A stretch of DNA of 64,000 bases from Asparagopsis taxiformis (lineage: Eukaryota; Rhodophyta; Florideophyceae; Bonnemaisoniales; Bonnemaisoniaceae). Made by a program: the position numbers and the translations under genes. Of the stretch, positions 51,088 through 60,765 are shown piece after piece (position 1 is the first letter of the stretch; each line of letters starts with the position of its first letter). The stretch is taken from NCBI GenBank assembly GCA_030407315.1, contig JALQPE010000069.1, positions 1 through 64,000 of the forward strand. Reading direction: 5' to 3'. The notes under the pieces are model-generated. The model had not been told where the DNA came from. It saw nothing but the letters and a program-made list of their open reading frames with translations, and did not search any database.

Positions 51088-54000
51088 ATGTCACCTCCCC
51101 CAAATCCGCCGTTCTTACCACCTTCCACTTCGTACTCCCATCATCCTTACGACCAGCAGGCGGAAGAAGCGACCACTTGGGGCGCTATGAGTTCGTCGCG
51201 CCACACCAGTAATGGTGATAATTCACGGCCTCAAACCGGTTCTAGCGGCGGCCTCGGTCCTGCAGCGCACCCTTTTGTCGCGCCTGCCCCACGCATTGAC
51301 CCCGGTTTTTCAGCCGTGATGGAAGTCCTAGCCAGTGGTGGTGGGGATCCAAAAGATTCTCACCCGGGCGGGAATCCGTCTTCGTCACGCCCTCAAGTCT
51401 CTGATCCTCTCGCGGCTTACCAGCCGGATCGTTTCAGTAGGTCTGCGGGGCGTAGCCGCCCATCAATCCCACCTTCGGTCCCAGCCCGGGGGGTGGCTAG
51501 TGCGTCCTCACCTGCGGTTACGCAGCAACATCTTAGTAACTAGGGCGAGCGGGGTCCGGGCTCCCAAGGCGAACAAGGAGGCTCCGCGGCGACGCAGCGA
51601 CGGGTGCGCGAAATTATGTCAATGATTGACAATTTACCGCCGGACGCTCGCGCGGCGGCGCAAACCCACTTGCGGAGTTCTTCCTCCCAGGGAGGGGCAG
51701 TGGCCAACGACAGTGGCCTTGTTGACCCGTACGCCAAGGCGCCTGCGCGGAATAATCGTCCGGAACCCTCGCCTGAAGAGCGTCGTGACCGCGAGATTCG
51801 TGAGTGGATGCATAGCATCGACACCGAGGTGTTTCCGCGTGACCGCGATGCGTTTGGCCAGCTTCTTCGGAATTCACCGGGTTACCGCGGGTACGCGGAG
51901 CATATGGGTTTGAGCCCCAAACGCGCGATACTCAATCGGTTTAGAGCCATACGGGACACGAATGGTCCTCGCGACGTTGATACCTGCGTGCGCAAACGGA
52001 TGGAACACGGCACCTGCCGTATCCCCATCCCTTCCTACTTTCCAGTAGACTTGTACCACCTTTGCGAAGAGGAAGACGAAGTGATGGTCCGGGCCATCGC
52101 CCGCCTCGTCGTCCTCAGCGGGTACCACACCCTCGTGGATGACTACAGCGATGTAGATGCTCGGCTGCTTCCCCGGGATCTGAAGGTGTTCCCTCCCCGG
52201 TGGACGCGTGGTCGCTGGACGCGCGAGTGGCGAATGGAGCTGCGACGCTCGTTTTACGGGAGCAATAACACTCCACACCGGCTTCTCAGCCGCGAAGATC
52301 GTGCCATTGTCACGTTCAAGGACGTTGAGTACAACAACATGCCCCGCCGTTTGCGTACCGAACATTACGTTCCGCTTCCCGCGTGGATGAGCACACCCAT
52401 ATTCGAGTGCGCCTTCCCGATGCCGGTGGTGTACCGCTACGCGTGGTCCCACATGTTGGGCCGCAACAGCGAAGTGCTTTGCAGTGTGCTCGACAAGATG
52501 GCACACACCGAATAGGTTTGTTACTATGCTGCCTCCTGGCTGGAGTTAATCGTCACGCAGAATCGCATGCACGAACTCCCCAATCGGGTGTTCATCGACA
52601 TCAAGCGTCTCGGTGTCGAGCCTGTACTGCGTCCAAGCGGCCTCCGACGGGAGCATGAATTCTTCGAGATGTCGCCTCGCGCATTGGCTCATCTATACGA
52701 CGTACATGAACGTACTGACTGGGATACGATACCCCTTATCCCCACGCCTGGGGCGGCCTACGAACCCACCCGCCGCACATCGAAGTGGGTGCCACTCAAT
52801 CCAAGCACCCTAGAGATAGACCTATCTTCTCCGCTCTTTGGCGTAACCTTGGATTTAGCCATCCCCTTGTCGGTCATTATGGGGACGGCCATATCGGCAC
52901 ATGTTGACCGGTGGAAGGCCGCACGGCTCGAATCCGTTACCTTGCGTACTCTTATCCAAGAGGGACTGTCGAGTACTACCCCTAGTGTTCCCCCTGGTGA
53001 CCCCGGCGCTGGCTCATCTTCCGCTGTGACGGCGGCACCGGCGTCTCACACTACTGCGGATGCGCAGTCTCCTGGGGAACTGCGCAAACTCCTCAACGAG
53101 ATGGGACAGGAGCTCAACGCGGAGCGGGTTCGTGCAGACAAGTGGCACGCCGAAGCTCGGAGCCTGACCAGCCAGCTAGAGAAGCGGGATAGAACAGTAG
53201 AAGTATTGGAGTCGGTACGAAGGGAACTCACTGAGGGCCAAAGCGCTCTCGTCCAAGAGAAGGAGACAAGTCGTGTTGCTCACGAGCGGGCGTTGGCAGA
53301 GCTGCGGGATGCGCAGGCACCTATCATCGCCACTCGCGATAATTACAAGAACAACTTGGTGAATCAAGGGCCGTTGATACTCGCCACTATACGTCGACTG
53401 GCGACTATTCGTTCCCAAGTACAGGGGATGTGCGAATCTGCCGTGGCCGGGATGATGGAGTTGGATAGCGTGCGCCTTCAGGGCGAGGCTCAGGCACTAG
53501 CAGATGTTACGCCGACCGGCGGGGAGCCCACGTTTCATCTCACTACGGGAGTGGGGCATGCAGCTGGGCAGAGCACTCCATCGCCAGCTCGTATGCCTCC
53601 TTCGTGCAGCGCAGCCGCTGTCACTCCCATGCTTATGCCGCCTCCACCAGCCGAACGTCCTAATCCGGTGTCCTCGCGTCCACCACCTGCGGCCGAGGGA
53701 GGGGCGATTGCTACTCCGAGGGAGACACAATTATCGGACGAAATCTCTATCGTCCACCCGGTTGCCGGTCCCACGCCCACGGTGACGGCTACAGGTCGCA
53801 ACAACCCCAGGAGTGGACCCGCACCACGTGCTTCAGCAACGAAGAATGCTTCAGCGGGTGCTTCTTCTGGCACCGCGCGGGGTAGTGCGACGAAGGGCCC
53901 CCAAGGTTCGGTAGCGGGGTCGCAGGGCTCCTCGGCTTCCCGTACTGCCGCCGCTAACACTCCTGCGGCGGTGAACAACGGGTCTGAGACTACGGGACGT

Positions 54001-54183
54001 AGGGTTGGGGCGCGAACTCGCGGGGGTGCGTCGATCCCACCGGCGGGTGCGGCTCGTAGGCCTCGGGTCCGCAAGCGCTTGCGTGAGTCTTCCGATGAGG
54101 AAGAAGCCCTTCCGCCTCCGGCAGTAGCTCCGCGTAGCACGCGTGGGGCTCGTAGTACTCGCGCACGTCGCTCGGCTAAGTAG
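51088..54183 (+). pseudogene. Antisense ORF of the young chromovirus, interrupted by two TAG codons
   Basis: One frame from ATG 51088 (MSPPPNPPFLPP) to TAG 54181-54183, 1,031 codons, with TAG at 51541-51543 and 52513-52515. It is homologous to the 1,053-residue ORF at 16797-19958 and almost the same length. Shared blocks include TTWGAMSS/SEWGIMTP near the N-terminus, DAFGQLLRNSPGYRGY, RKRMEHGTCRIPIPSYFP, AIVTFKDVEYNNMPRRLR, VLDKMAHTE and KWVPLNP. The second TAG replaces the Trp codon present in the other copy (MAHTEW). A coiled coil lies at 53070-53320 and the C-terminus is an Arg/Ser/Pro-rich basic tail. AATAAA at 54234-54239, 50 nt after the stop, suggests an independent transcription unit. 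Function unknown. Confidence 0.75.
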
Positions 54184-56055
54184 CTAGTTGTCAGCTCTTA
54201 GCCTTTTACCCTGATAGTCATCAGAAACCTCTCAATAAATGTGTTTTGTCAAAACAACATGTCGTTGGGGGTAGTTAACGTCTCCCCCTTTCTGTAGTCA
54301 CAGTCCAGCAAATAGCCAGTTGGGAACCAGAGGGATGAGGTGCAAGGGATACAGGTGCATTCGAGAGTTAGCCACGCTCAGTTTTGCATTTACACGTCCA
54401 GACGAGAATTTGCATTAGCGGCTTTGTATTCCTGCGATAGCAGTCCTGAATGACGGTGAATATGACTCCGTGCTTAGTTCTTGAGTCGTGGTAACAGAGG
54501 GCACCCGAAGCAAAAAGAGCGTTTAGACGCAGGGGGTGCCATGAGTCGAATTCCAGATTAACATCTGTGGGAGTTGGATGCCCCTCAGGGCTACATCGTC
54601 CTTCATCTTTTTGTAGAAACAGCGGTAATAGGCCCAAGACGAGTCCCTTGTTCCGACTTAACAGTCGTATGGACGTCATACACTTTACGTGCAGACCAGT
54701 TGACGACTTAGGCGTGTCGCGATTTGGTCTGTTACAAAGCGCCTAAACGTGCTGTGAGGTCGCACTGTTAGCCGAATTCCTGCGGAAGCAGTGAAAAAGG
54801 GCCTAAGACACGGTGTCCAACTCGACTTGCAAGTCTTATTAGCGTCTAGCAGCCGGAATAAAAAAATGGCCTTCGACTCGGTCGTGGTGCGTTCGTCTCG
54901 TTTTGCCGCATCTCAGATGCACCTGGTGATGGTATCTTTGGCCATCTTTCTGCAGAAGCAGTGAAAAAGGGGCTAACGGGCACTGCTGGGCCCGGCTAGC
55001 GTGTCGCATCCGCGCTTGGTAGCCGAAGTAAAAACCACCTTTCGACTTGGGCGTGTAGACGTCAACTCGTTTGCCGCACTTCGAACGCAACTTGCGAGGG
55101 CGCCGTTGGCCGAATTCCTGCGGAGGCAGTAAAAATAGGCCTAACGTGCGATGCCGGACTCGGTCCGCAAGTCGTATTTGCACCCAGAGGTCGGAGTAAA
55201 AACCACCCTTTGACTTAGGCGTGGGACGCCGTCCCTTTCAGATGCCCACCTGGAGTGGTAAAATTTTGACTTAGTCAAATTTTTGCAACTCGCAAATTTT
55301 AGCCCGTATTAGAGCCTACGAACCGTAGTTAATTCGCGCATCCCGAGGCACGTGGTACACTCTGCGTTGCCCGGGCATGTCCAATGACGCGATCGCGAGC
55401 CCGTCAGCCGACTTCCAGCCGGACTGGACAAGCCGTCCGACTCGCCACTTTTCCTCAGACTAGCGTCTGTACATATCGGGAGACATTACCCCCTTTACTC
55501 CATTGCCTGTACTTTTCACAGGAGTGGGTTGCACCCTTTTCACCATCCCGGTTCTGGGGCGTTTTTACCGGTAGCGAAACCGGAAAAGCGGCATAGTCTC
55601 CCCCGTATTGTTCGCTAGGGTGACTCGTATCCCGGGTGATCGCCCGTTATAGGTGCGCGCAGCAGGTAGAACGCACCCTCCTCGACTTGACAATCGTGAA
55701 TGACGCTCGACCCAAGCGCTTTCCGTGGTGCAACACGTCTACGTAGATGCGCACCGTGTGGAGCGTCAAGGTCATTCCGTCCCAGCGGTCAGTTTCTAAA
55801 TCAACTGATTAGCGCCGGGGCACGGCCCACCTGGGACAGCATTGCTGGCGATCGTCCGTGCCAGATATCTCAGGCTCGCGCCTGGTGGGCACGGGTGGCC
55901 GGCGTGGCCATGCACCGTGGATTTGCAAAAATTAGGAAATTTCCAAATTTTAATTTCCGCGTGCGCGCGCAACGAGCTCCCTCCACACGTGGCACCGTTG
56001 ATCAGGCCGGCGTGGCCATGCAACGTGGTGCGCAAAAATTCCAAAATTTCGGAAT
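54184..56055. repeat. Post-pol non-coding block with five diverged tandem repeats of about 170-178 bp
   Basis: Copies are marked by CCTGCGGAAGCAGTGAAAAA or variants, at about 54429, 54607, 54779, 54949 and 55118, each followed by AATAGGCC/AGGGCCTAA-type sequence and, near the end, CCACCTTTCGACTTGGGCGTG or variants. A separate pair of about 108-bp repeats with GGCCGGCGTGGCCATGCA lies at about 55897 and 56006. AAATTTTGACTTAGTCAAATTT near 55263 forms an inverted repeat. No coding frame is supported. Confidence 0.65.
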
Positions 56056-59000
56056 TTAATATAGATGCACGCTGGCCACAAGCGCCACTCGCGCATGGCG
56101 GCGGTTATTAGGCCGATTTTGGCGCGCTCGCTGCCGCTCGATCCGCCTCCGAAAGCGCGCAACCATGGCTGGCGGTAGATTGGTCTCTGGCTCCCAGGTG
56201 TCGGCCTGGGGTGTATAGCCGAGCCATCGCACGCGAAAACGCGAATTTCCAGCGTCATCAACTCGCTCCTCTTGGAGGTCATCAATGGTGTACTCGCGCG
56301 TCGAGCACCCACCGTCCTCGTTTTCATTCAGCTCTTTAGCTGGTATGGCTGTCGCCCTAGCCTGTCGGCGTTTCCATCTTGAGAAGCGGCGAGGCTCCCG
56401 CGAGTCCCGCGTAGGGGACTTGCGGGGGCCGGCATCCTGTGGGTTCTCACCCGGTACAGGATGACTTAAGCTGCTGCTCGTGCCCTCTGGCGTATCTTTT
56501 GCACCATCCTTGAAGAACTGATTATCGTCCGGATTAGCGTCCTCGTGGGGACCGCTGGAGGCGTCACCCTCCTCGTTACGCAGGGTGGCTGCCTCGACAC
56601 CTCGCCGGTCGTTTGTAGGCCCTAGCGGGCGTGAATTCTCGCTCAGCTTAGCAGCTGTGGGCGCGGTTTGGACCTCTTGGTCGGGCAAACCATCACGGTG
56701 GCTAGTGGCCTCGTCGCTCTCCACCCTCACTGGCGAGTGGGGGAGGGGAGTTTCGCCCTGGCTCTCCGGCTCCACGCAGGGGACGCCGTCCCTTTCCTCA
56801 ACCCTAGCGGGTGTGTCACCGCCAACATCCAGGTTGTCTTTCTCCTCCAGGGGAGTGTTGGCCGCTGGTCGTACGCGGTCCGAACTTACCCGTTCGGGTA
56901 TCCCATCTATCATCACATCCAGTGTGTGGCCGTGGTTAGAAATGACGGTATACGGACCCATGGACTGGAAGTCTAACTTATTCCTCGTTCGACCGAGTAT
57001 CGTTGTCTCCTGCGGCGTGTTGCGGAGGTCTAAGTAAACTTGATCTCCCGCGCGTAGGCGTATGTTCGGTGACCGGACCGCCTTGTCAAAATCCCTCTTG
57101 TAGCGGGCTTGCATCTTCGCAAGAGACCTATTCGCCTTAGCATATTGGTGGCGTAGGCGGTCCTTCCACGTCGCCCGTGTCCAGGTAACGGAGTCAGCTT
57201 CCAGCTGTAGTTCTGCCAAGCCGAGTTTTGGCGGCGGGCGTGTCAGTACCAACTCGAATGGTGTAGTATTCGTCGAACGATGTATACAGCGATTGTACGC
57301 GTATGCAAGGACAGGCAAATATTCGTCCCAATTACGATGGTCATCGGATACGCAGTGTCTCAGCATGGATGCGAGCGTCCGATTAAATCGTTCCACCTGC
57401 CCGTTTGTCTGCGGGTGATAAGTGGTGGTGGTCATCGGTTTGACGCCAAGTATGACGCATGCATCGACAAACGCCTTCGAGCGGAATTGTGGACCATTAT
57501 CCGAAAGGATGGTACGTGGTGCCCCGTACGTGAATACCCATTCTTCAACGAATGCCTTCACGACTAAGTGCGCTTGTATCGAGCGCATGGCCACCAGTCG
57601 GCACAACTTGGAGTACCTGTCCATTATGACAAGAACGTACACGCGACCGCGTGAAGTCCTCGGCAGTGGCCCCATGAGGTCGATTGCCACATCCTCTAGC
57701 GGCTTCACAGCCGGAAATAGCTTGAGCGGGTTAGTGTGCTTGGACAGTTGAATACGGTCCTTCGCGCACGTCTCGCATCCCCGCACGGTGGCGTATACAT
57801 CCACGATCATCGTTGGCCAGTACAGACCCTGTTTAAGGGTCTCGTACATCCTTCTTATGCCTGGATGACCTGCCACCGCAGAGTAATAGTAGCTATGCAG
57901 TAGCCTTGGCCGAAGAGATTCGGGGACAACGACCTGACGCTCCCCCGTAGAGGGGGACTGGCGTACGAGTATCCCTTGCTCTGTTAAAGAGTATGGAGAG
58001 TCCGCGTCGGAGCCACTCTTGTAAAGGAGTGTTTGGCAAAGAGAGTCGTGAGACTGTGCCATGATCCACTCGTTCTCCGAGATATTCTCAGGGACGATAT
58101 CCTGTACCGCTATTAAGCAGGGAACAGCATGGTCCAACGGTTCTGGATACATGTCCATGAGGGAATGCCAACCCTCTTCCTCGGTCGCGGGCGGGTTCTG
58201 TCTCTCCCCTTCTTGGAGTAAGAACGTCGGTATGTCTTCCTCCAATGGGGTACGGTCCTCGCCGGTAGTCTCGATCCGAGACAATGCGTCCGGTACGACA
58301 TTCTTGATCCCAGGTCGATACTGGATGTCGAAGTCAAACTCAGAGAGTCTCAGCCGCCAACGGGCGAGTCTTCCCTCCGATGGAGTAATGGACAAGATCC
58401 ACGTGAGTGAATTATGGTCCGTTCTCACGGTAAACCGTGTTCCCTCGAGATAGGGGCGTAGTAAGCTAATTGCCCAGAACACGGAGAGGCATTCCTTCTC
58501 CGTCGTGGAGTACCGGCGTTGGGTATCAGACAAAGACTTGCTCCAATATCCTACCGGGTGTAGTATGCCGTCGTCCTGCTGTTGCAGCAGGGCGCAACCC
58601 ATCTGTCCATCCGAAGCATCCACGTCCAACGTGTAGGGCCGTCCAGCGTGCGGGAGGCAGAGGACTGGTGGCGACACCAATGCCGTCTTCAATGCCTCGA
58701 AGGCGCTAAACTGCTCCTGGGTCGGCGGGCCCAACTCCACAGGCATGCCCTTCTTAAGAAGTTCGTTTAACGGAGACGCTAATTTGGCGTAGGATTGCAC
58801 AAATCTCCGATAGACATTGCAAGAACCCAGAAAGCTACGCAATTGCGTCTGCGTCTTCGGGTATGCCGATTCTTGAATCGCCTGTAGGCCGGTAGACAAG
58901 ACTTCCAGCTTACCCGGCCGTATTCTGTGGCCGAGGTAGTCGACGCTCTTCCGGAAGAACTCGCTCTCCTTGAATTTGAGCGTGACTCCTGCTTGCCGCA

Positions 59001-60195
59001 GAATTGCCAGTATGGTGTCCACGTGATGGACGTGTTCCTTCTCGTTGCGAGAGAAGATGATGACATCGTCAAGGTACACAAGGCAGAATTGCCACTTGAC
59101 TCCTGACAGGAGGATATCGAGCGCCCTCTGGAACGTCGCGGGGGCGTTCGTCAAACCGAATGGCATTCGAATGAACTGGTAGGAGCCAACGTGCGCCGTG
59201 AAGGCCGTCTTCTCCTTGTCTTCCTCGGCAATGGGAATTTGCCAGTACCCACTATTGCAGTCGAGCGTTGTGAATATCGCTGCCTCCCCCAAGGAGTCTA
59301 TGCAGTCATCCATACGCGGTATTGGATATGCGTCCTTGACGGTGACTGCGTTCAGCCGGCGATAATCCACGCAGAAACGTGACGAGCCGTCCTTCTTCGG
59401 AACAACAACCACGGGGCTTGCCCATTCCGTCTGGGCGGGTTCGATAACCCCAGCCTTCAACATCTCCTGCACTTGTGCAGTGATAATCTCGCGGTTCTTA
59501 TGTCCCGCTCGGTATGGGGCTTGGCGAACTGGCTTCGTATCCGGCTTGAGCTCGATACGGTGCTCTGTCGCAGAGATCTCCCCCAGGTGCCCACTCCACA
59601 TGGAGGCGTGCTTTTCCAGCATCTTGACTATCTCCTTCTGCAAAGAAGTGTCGGATAACTCCATGGTTTTGCAGACAATTTCCTTCCAATCGGGAGTCCG
59701 TTCGACCTCACGGTTGCTTTCTTCTCGGGCATGAGTGGGGATTAGTGTGACGCTGGTGGGCCGTGCGTCATTGGGGCTATGGTCCCCTTCCTCTCCGACG
59801 AGGAGTAATGCAGTTGGGGGACCGTCTGTGGTACCCAATACCATACCCTTTGGTAGACGGATTTCCTTCTTCCCGAAGTTTGCAACTTCGACATCGAACG
59901 GCAGGAGCGGCCTTACCGTGGCGATACCATTCGCCATTTGCACTCCCTTCCAGTTGAGAAGCTGTTTCTTGGGTATCAGAACCCTCGTGCCCGAGTCGTT
60001 GGCTACGGCAGCCACTTTAGTCACCTTCCCGGATGGAAGTATGACCGGTCTAGCGACTCGAATGGAGAATTGCTTCGGCTTGGCCGAGGCTTTTTCTCCG
60101 TTCGGGGTCTTCGGGGGCGGAGCCTTACTCCACCCTATCGGTATACGTTCTTGGTTGTGTTGCAGCACAAATACTCGCTTCCGAGGGTATATCGC
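56056..60195 (-). CDS. Chromovirus RT, RNase H, integrase and chromodomain
   Basis: The frame is open for about 1,379 codons after the TAG that ends the protease segment; the first ATG is at 60168. RT has SRFCVDYRRLNAV, TLDCNSGYWQIPI, MPFGLTNAPATFQ and FCLVYLDDVIIFS. RNase H has TLDVDASDGQMGCALLQ, TTEKECLSVFWAI and FTVRTDHNSLTWI. Integrase has GHPGIRRMYETLKQG...CETCAKD, AIDLMGPLP, ILSDNGPQFRS and TNGQVERFNRTLASM, so Asp, Asp and Glu of the catalytic triad are present. A GPY/F-like motif (FQSMGPYTV) and a long acidic linker lead to a chromodomain (EYTIDDLQEERVDD, FRVRWLGYTPQADTWEPETN). No frameshift is seen, so enzymes from this segment could be active if it is translated past the TAG. Confidence 0.92.
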   Translation of the reverse strand, partial: AIYPRKRVFVLQHNQERIPIGWSKAPPPKTPNGEKASAKPKQFSIRVARPVILPSGKVTKVAAVANDSGTRVLIPKKQLLNWKGVQMANGIATVRPLLPFDVEVANFGKKEIRLPKGMVLGTTDGPPTALLLVGEEGDHSPNDARPTSVTLIPTHAREESNREVERTPDWKEIVCKTMELSDTSLQKEIVKMLEKHASMWSGHLGEISATEHRIELKPDTKPVRQAPYRAGHKNREIITAQVQEMLKAGVIEPAQTEWASPVVVVPKKDGSSRFCVDYRRLNAVTVKDAYPIPRMDDCIDSLGEAAIFTTLDCNSGYWQIPIAEEDKEKTAFTAHVGSYQFIRMPFGLTNAPATFQRALDILLSGVKWQFCLVYLDDVIIFSRNEKEHVHHVDTILAILRQAGVTLKFKESEFFRKSVDYLGHRIRPGKLEVLSTGLQAIQESAYPKTQTQLRSFLGSCNVYRRFVQSYAKLASPLNELLKKGMPVELGPPTQEQFSAFEALKTALVSPPVLCLPHAGRPYTLDVDASDGQMGCALLQQQDDGILHPVGYWSKSLSDTQRRYSTTEKECLSVFWAISLLRPYLEGTRFTVRTDHNSLTWILSITPSEGRLARWRLRLSEFDFDIQYRPGIKNVVPDALSRIETTGEDRTPLEEDIPTFLLQEGERQNPPATEEEGWHSLMDMYPEPLDHAVPCLIAVQDIVPENISENEWIMAQSHDSLCQTLLYKSGSDADSPYSLTEQGILVRQSPSTGERQVVVPESLRPRLLHSYYYSAVAGHPGIRRMYETLKQGLYWPTMIVDVYATVRGCETCAKDRIQLSKHTNPLKLFPAVKPLEDVAIDLMGPLPRTSRGRVYVLVIMDRYSKLCRLVAMRSIQAHLVVKAFVEEWVFTYGAPRTILSDNGPQFRSKAFVDACVILGVKPMTTTTYHPQTNGQVERFNRTLASMLRHCVSDDHRNWDEYLPVLAYAYNRCIHRSTNTTPFELVLTRPPPKLGLAELQLEADSVTWTRATWKDRLRHQYAKANRSLAKMQARYKRDFDKAVRSPNIRLRAGDQVYLDLRNTPQETTILGRTRNKLDFQSMGPYTVISNHGHTLDVMIDGIPERVSSDRVRPAANTPLEEKDNLDVGGDTPARVEERDGVPCVEPESQGETPLPHSPVRVESDEATSHRDGLPDQEVQTAPTAAKLSENSRPLGPTNDRRGVEAATLRNEEGDASSGPHEDANPDDNQFFKDGAKDTPEGTSSSLSHPVPGENPQDAGPRKSPTRDSREPRRFSRWKRRQARATAIPAKELNENEDGGCSTREYTIDDLQEERVDDAGNSRFRVRWLGYTPQADTWEPETNLPPAMVARFRRRIERQRARQNRPNNRRHARVALVASVHLY

Positions 60196-60765
60196 CTAAA
60201 CGTGGGTATCGATAAAATCACACCCCAGAATGCAGGGTACTGCTAAATGTTCCACAACCAGGAAGCGCTGTCTAAGCGGAGAACGACCAACCAATATTTG
60301 CATAACCACCACTGCAACGGGTGGTATGCGTCGGCCATTCGCGTCTACGACCTTCACGTTCGCAGACAGTTTATCAACTGAAAACCGCTCTCTCCAGTCG
60401 AAAGGCAGCGAGCCTTGCCTTAGAATGCTGAGGCTCGCGCCTGTGTCCAGCACAGCAGCCAAATAGCTGTAGCTTGACTTGGATACGCCCAACATGGCGT
60501 CCACACGGTAGTTCCGTGTGCCAACGGCTAACACAGAAACGGCCTGGCCTACGTTCCTACTTCCTGTAGTCACGAGCCTCCCAGGCGGTTCCTGTGCATC
60601 AGGGGGAAGTCGTCCGGGGGCCGTAATTTCCCGATCGACTTTTTCAACGCTCATCAGCGGCAAATTTGCGAGTACCGCTTTACTGAGCGTTGTAGAGTAC
60701 GGAGGCGGTTCCCCTACATCACCTCCTCCAGCCCGTTTTCCGGGTGAGGGGCGGCATCTGACCAT
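60196..60765 (-). CDS. Chromovirus aspartic protease, -1 frame to gag, ending at an in-frame TAG
   Basis: 190 codons overlapping the end of gag by 52 nt in the -1 frame. The catalytic motif is LDTGASLS, and LVVEHLAVPCILGCDFIDTHV closes the domain. TAG (60198-60196) follows directly; the downstream RT frame is the same, so one stop alone separates protease from RT. In the first element the same place reads HVDA without a stop. Expression of the segment needs a -1 shift from gag. Confidence 0.85.
   Translation of the reverse strand: MVRCRPSPGKRAGGGDVGEPPPYSTTLSKAVLANLPLMSVEKVDREITAPGRLPPDAQEPPGRLVTTGSRNVGQAVSVLAVGTRNYRVDAMLGVSKSSYSYLAAVLDTGASLSILRQGSLPFDWRERFSVDKLSANVKVVDANGRRIPPVAVVVMQILVGRSPLRQRFLVVEHLAVPCILGCDFIDTHV

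Noticed and set aside
51874..52506. Minus-strand ORF opposite the antisense ORF, as a possible env-like gene in the gag-pol direction
   Set aside because: No signal peptide, membrane segment or fusion motif, and the plus-strand frame is the one conserved with the first element.
49620..60198. Genome-wide TAG recoding to an amino acid, suggested by in-frame TAG codons in three mobile-element ORFs
   Set aside because: TAG is used as the normal final stop of the secreted-protein gene (41881-41883), copia gag and pol, and the antisense ORF (54181-54183), while TAA and TGA also serve as stops. Readthrough limited to the chromovirus remains possible and is listed separately.
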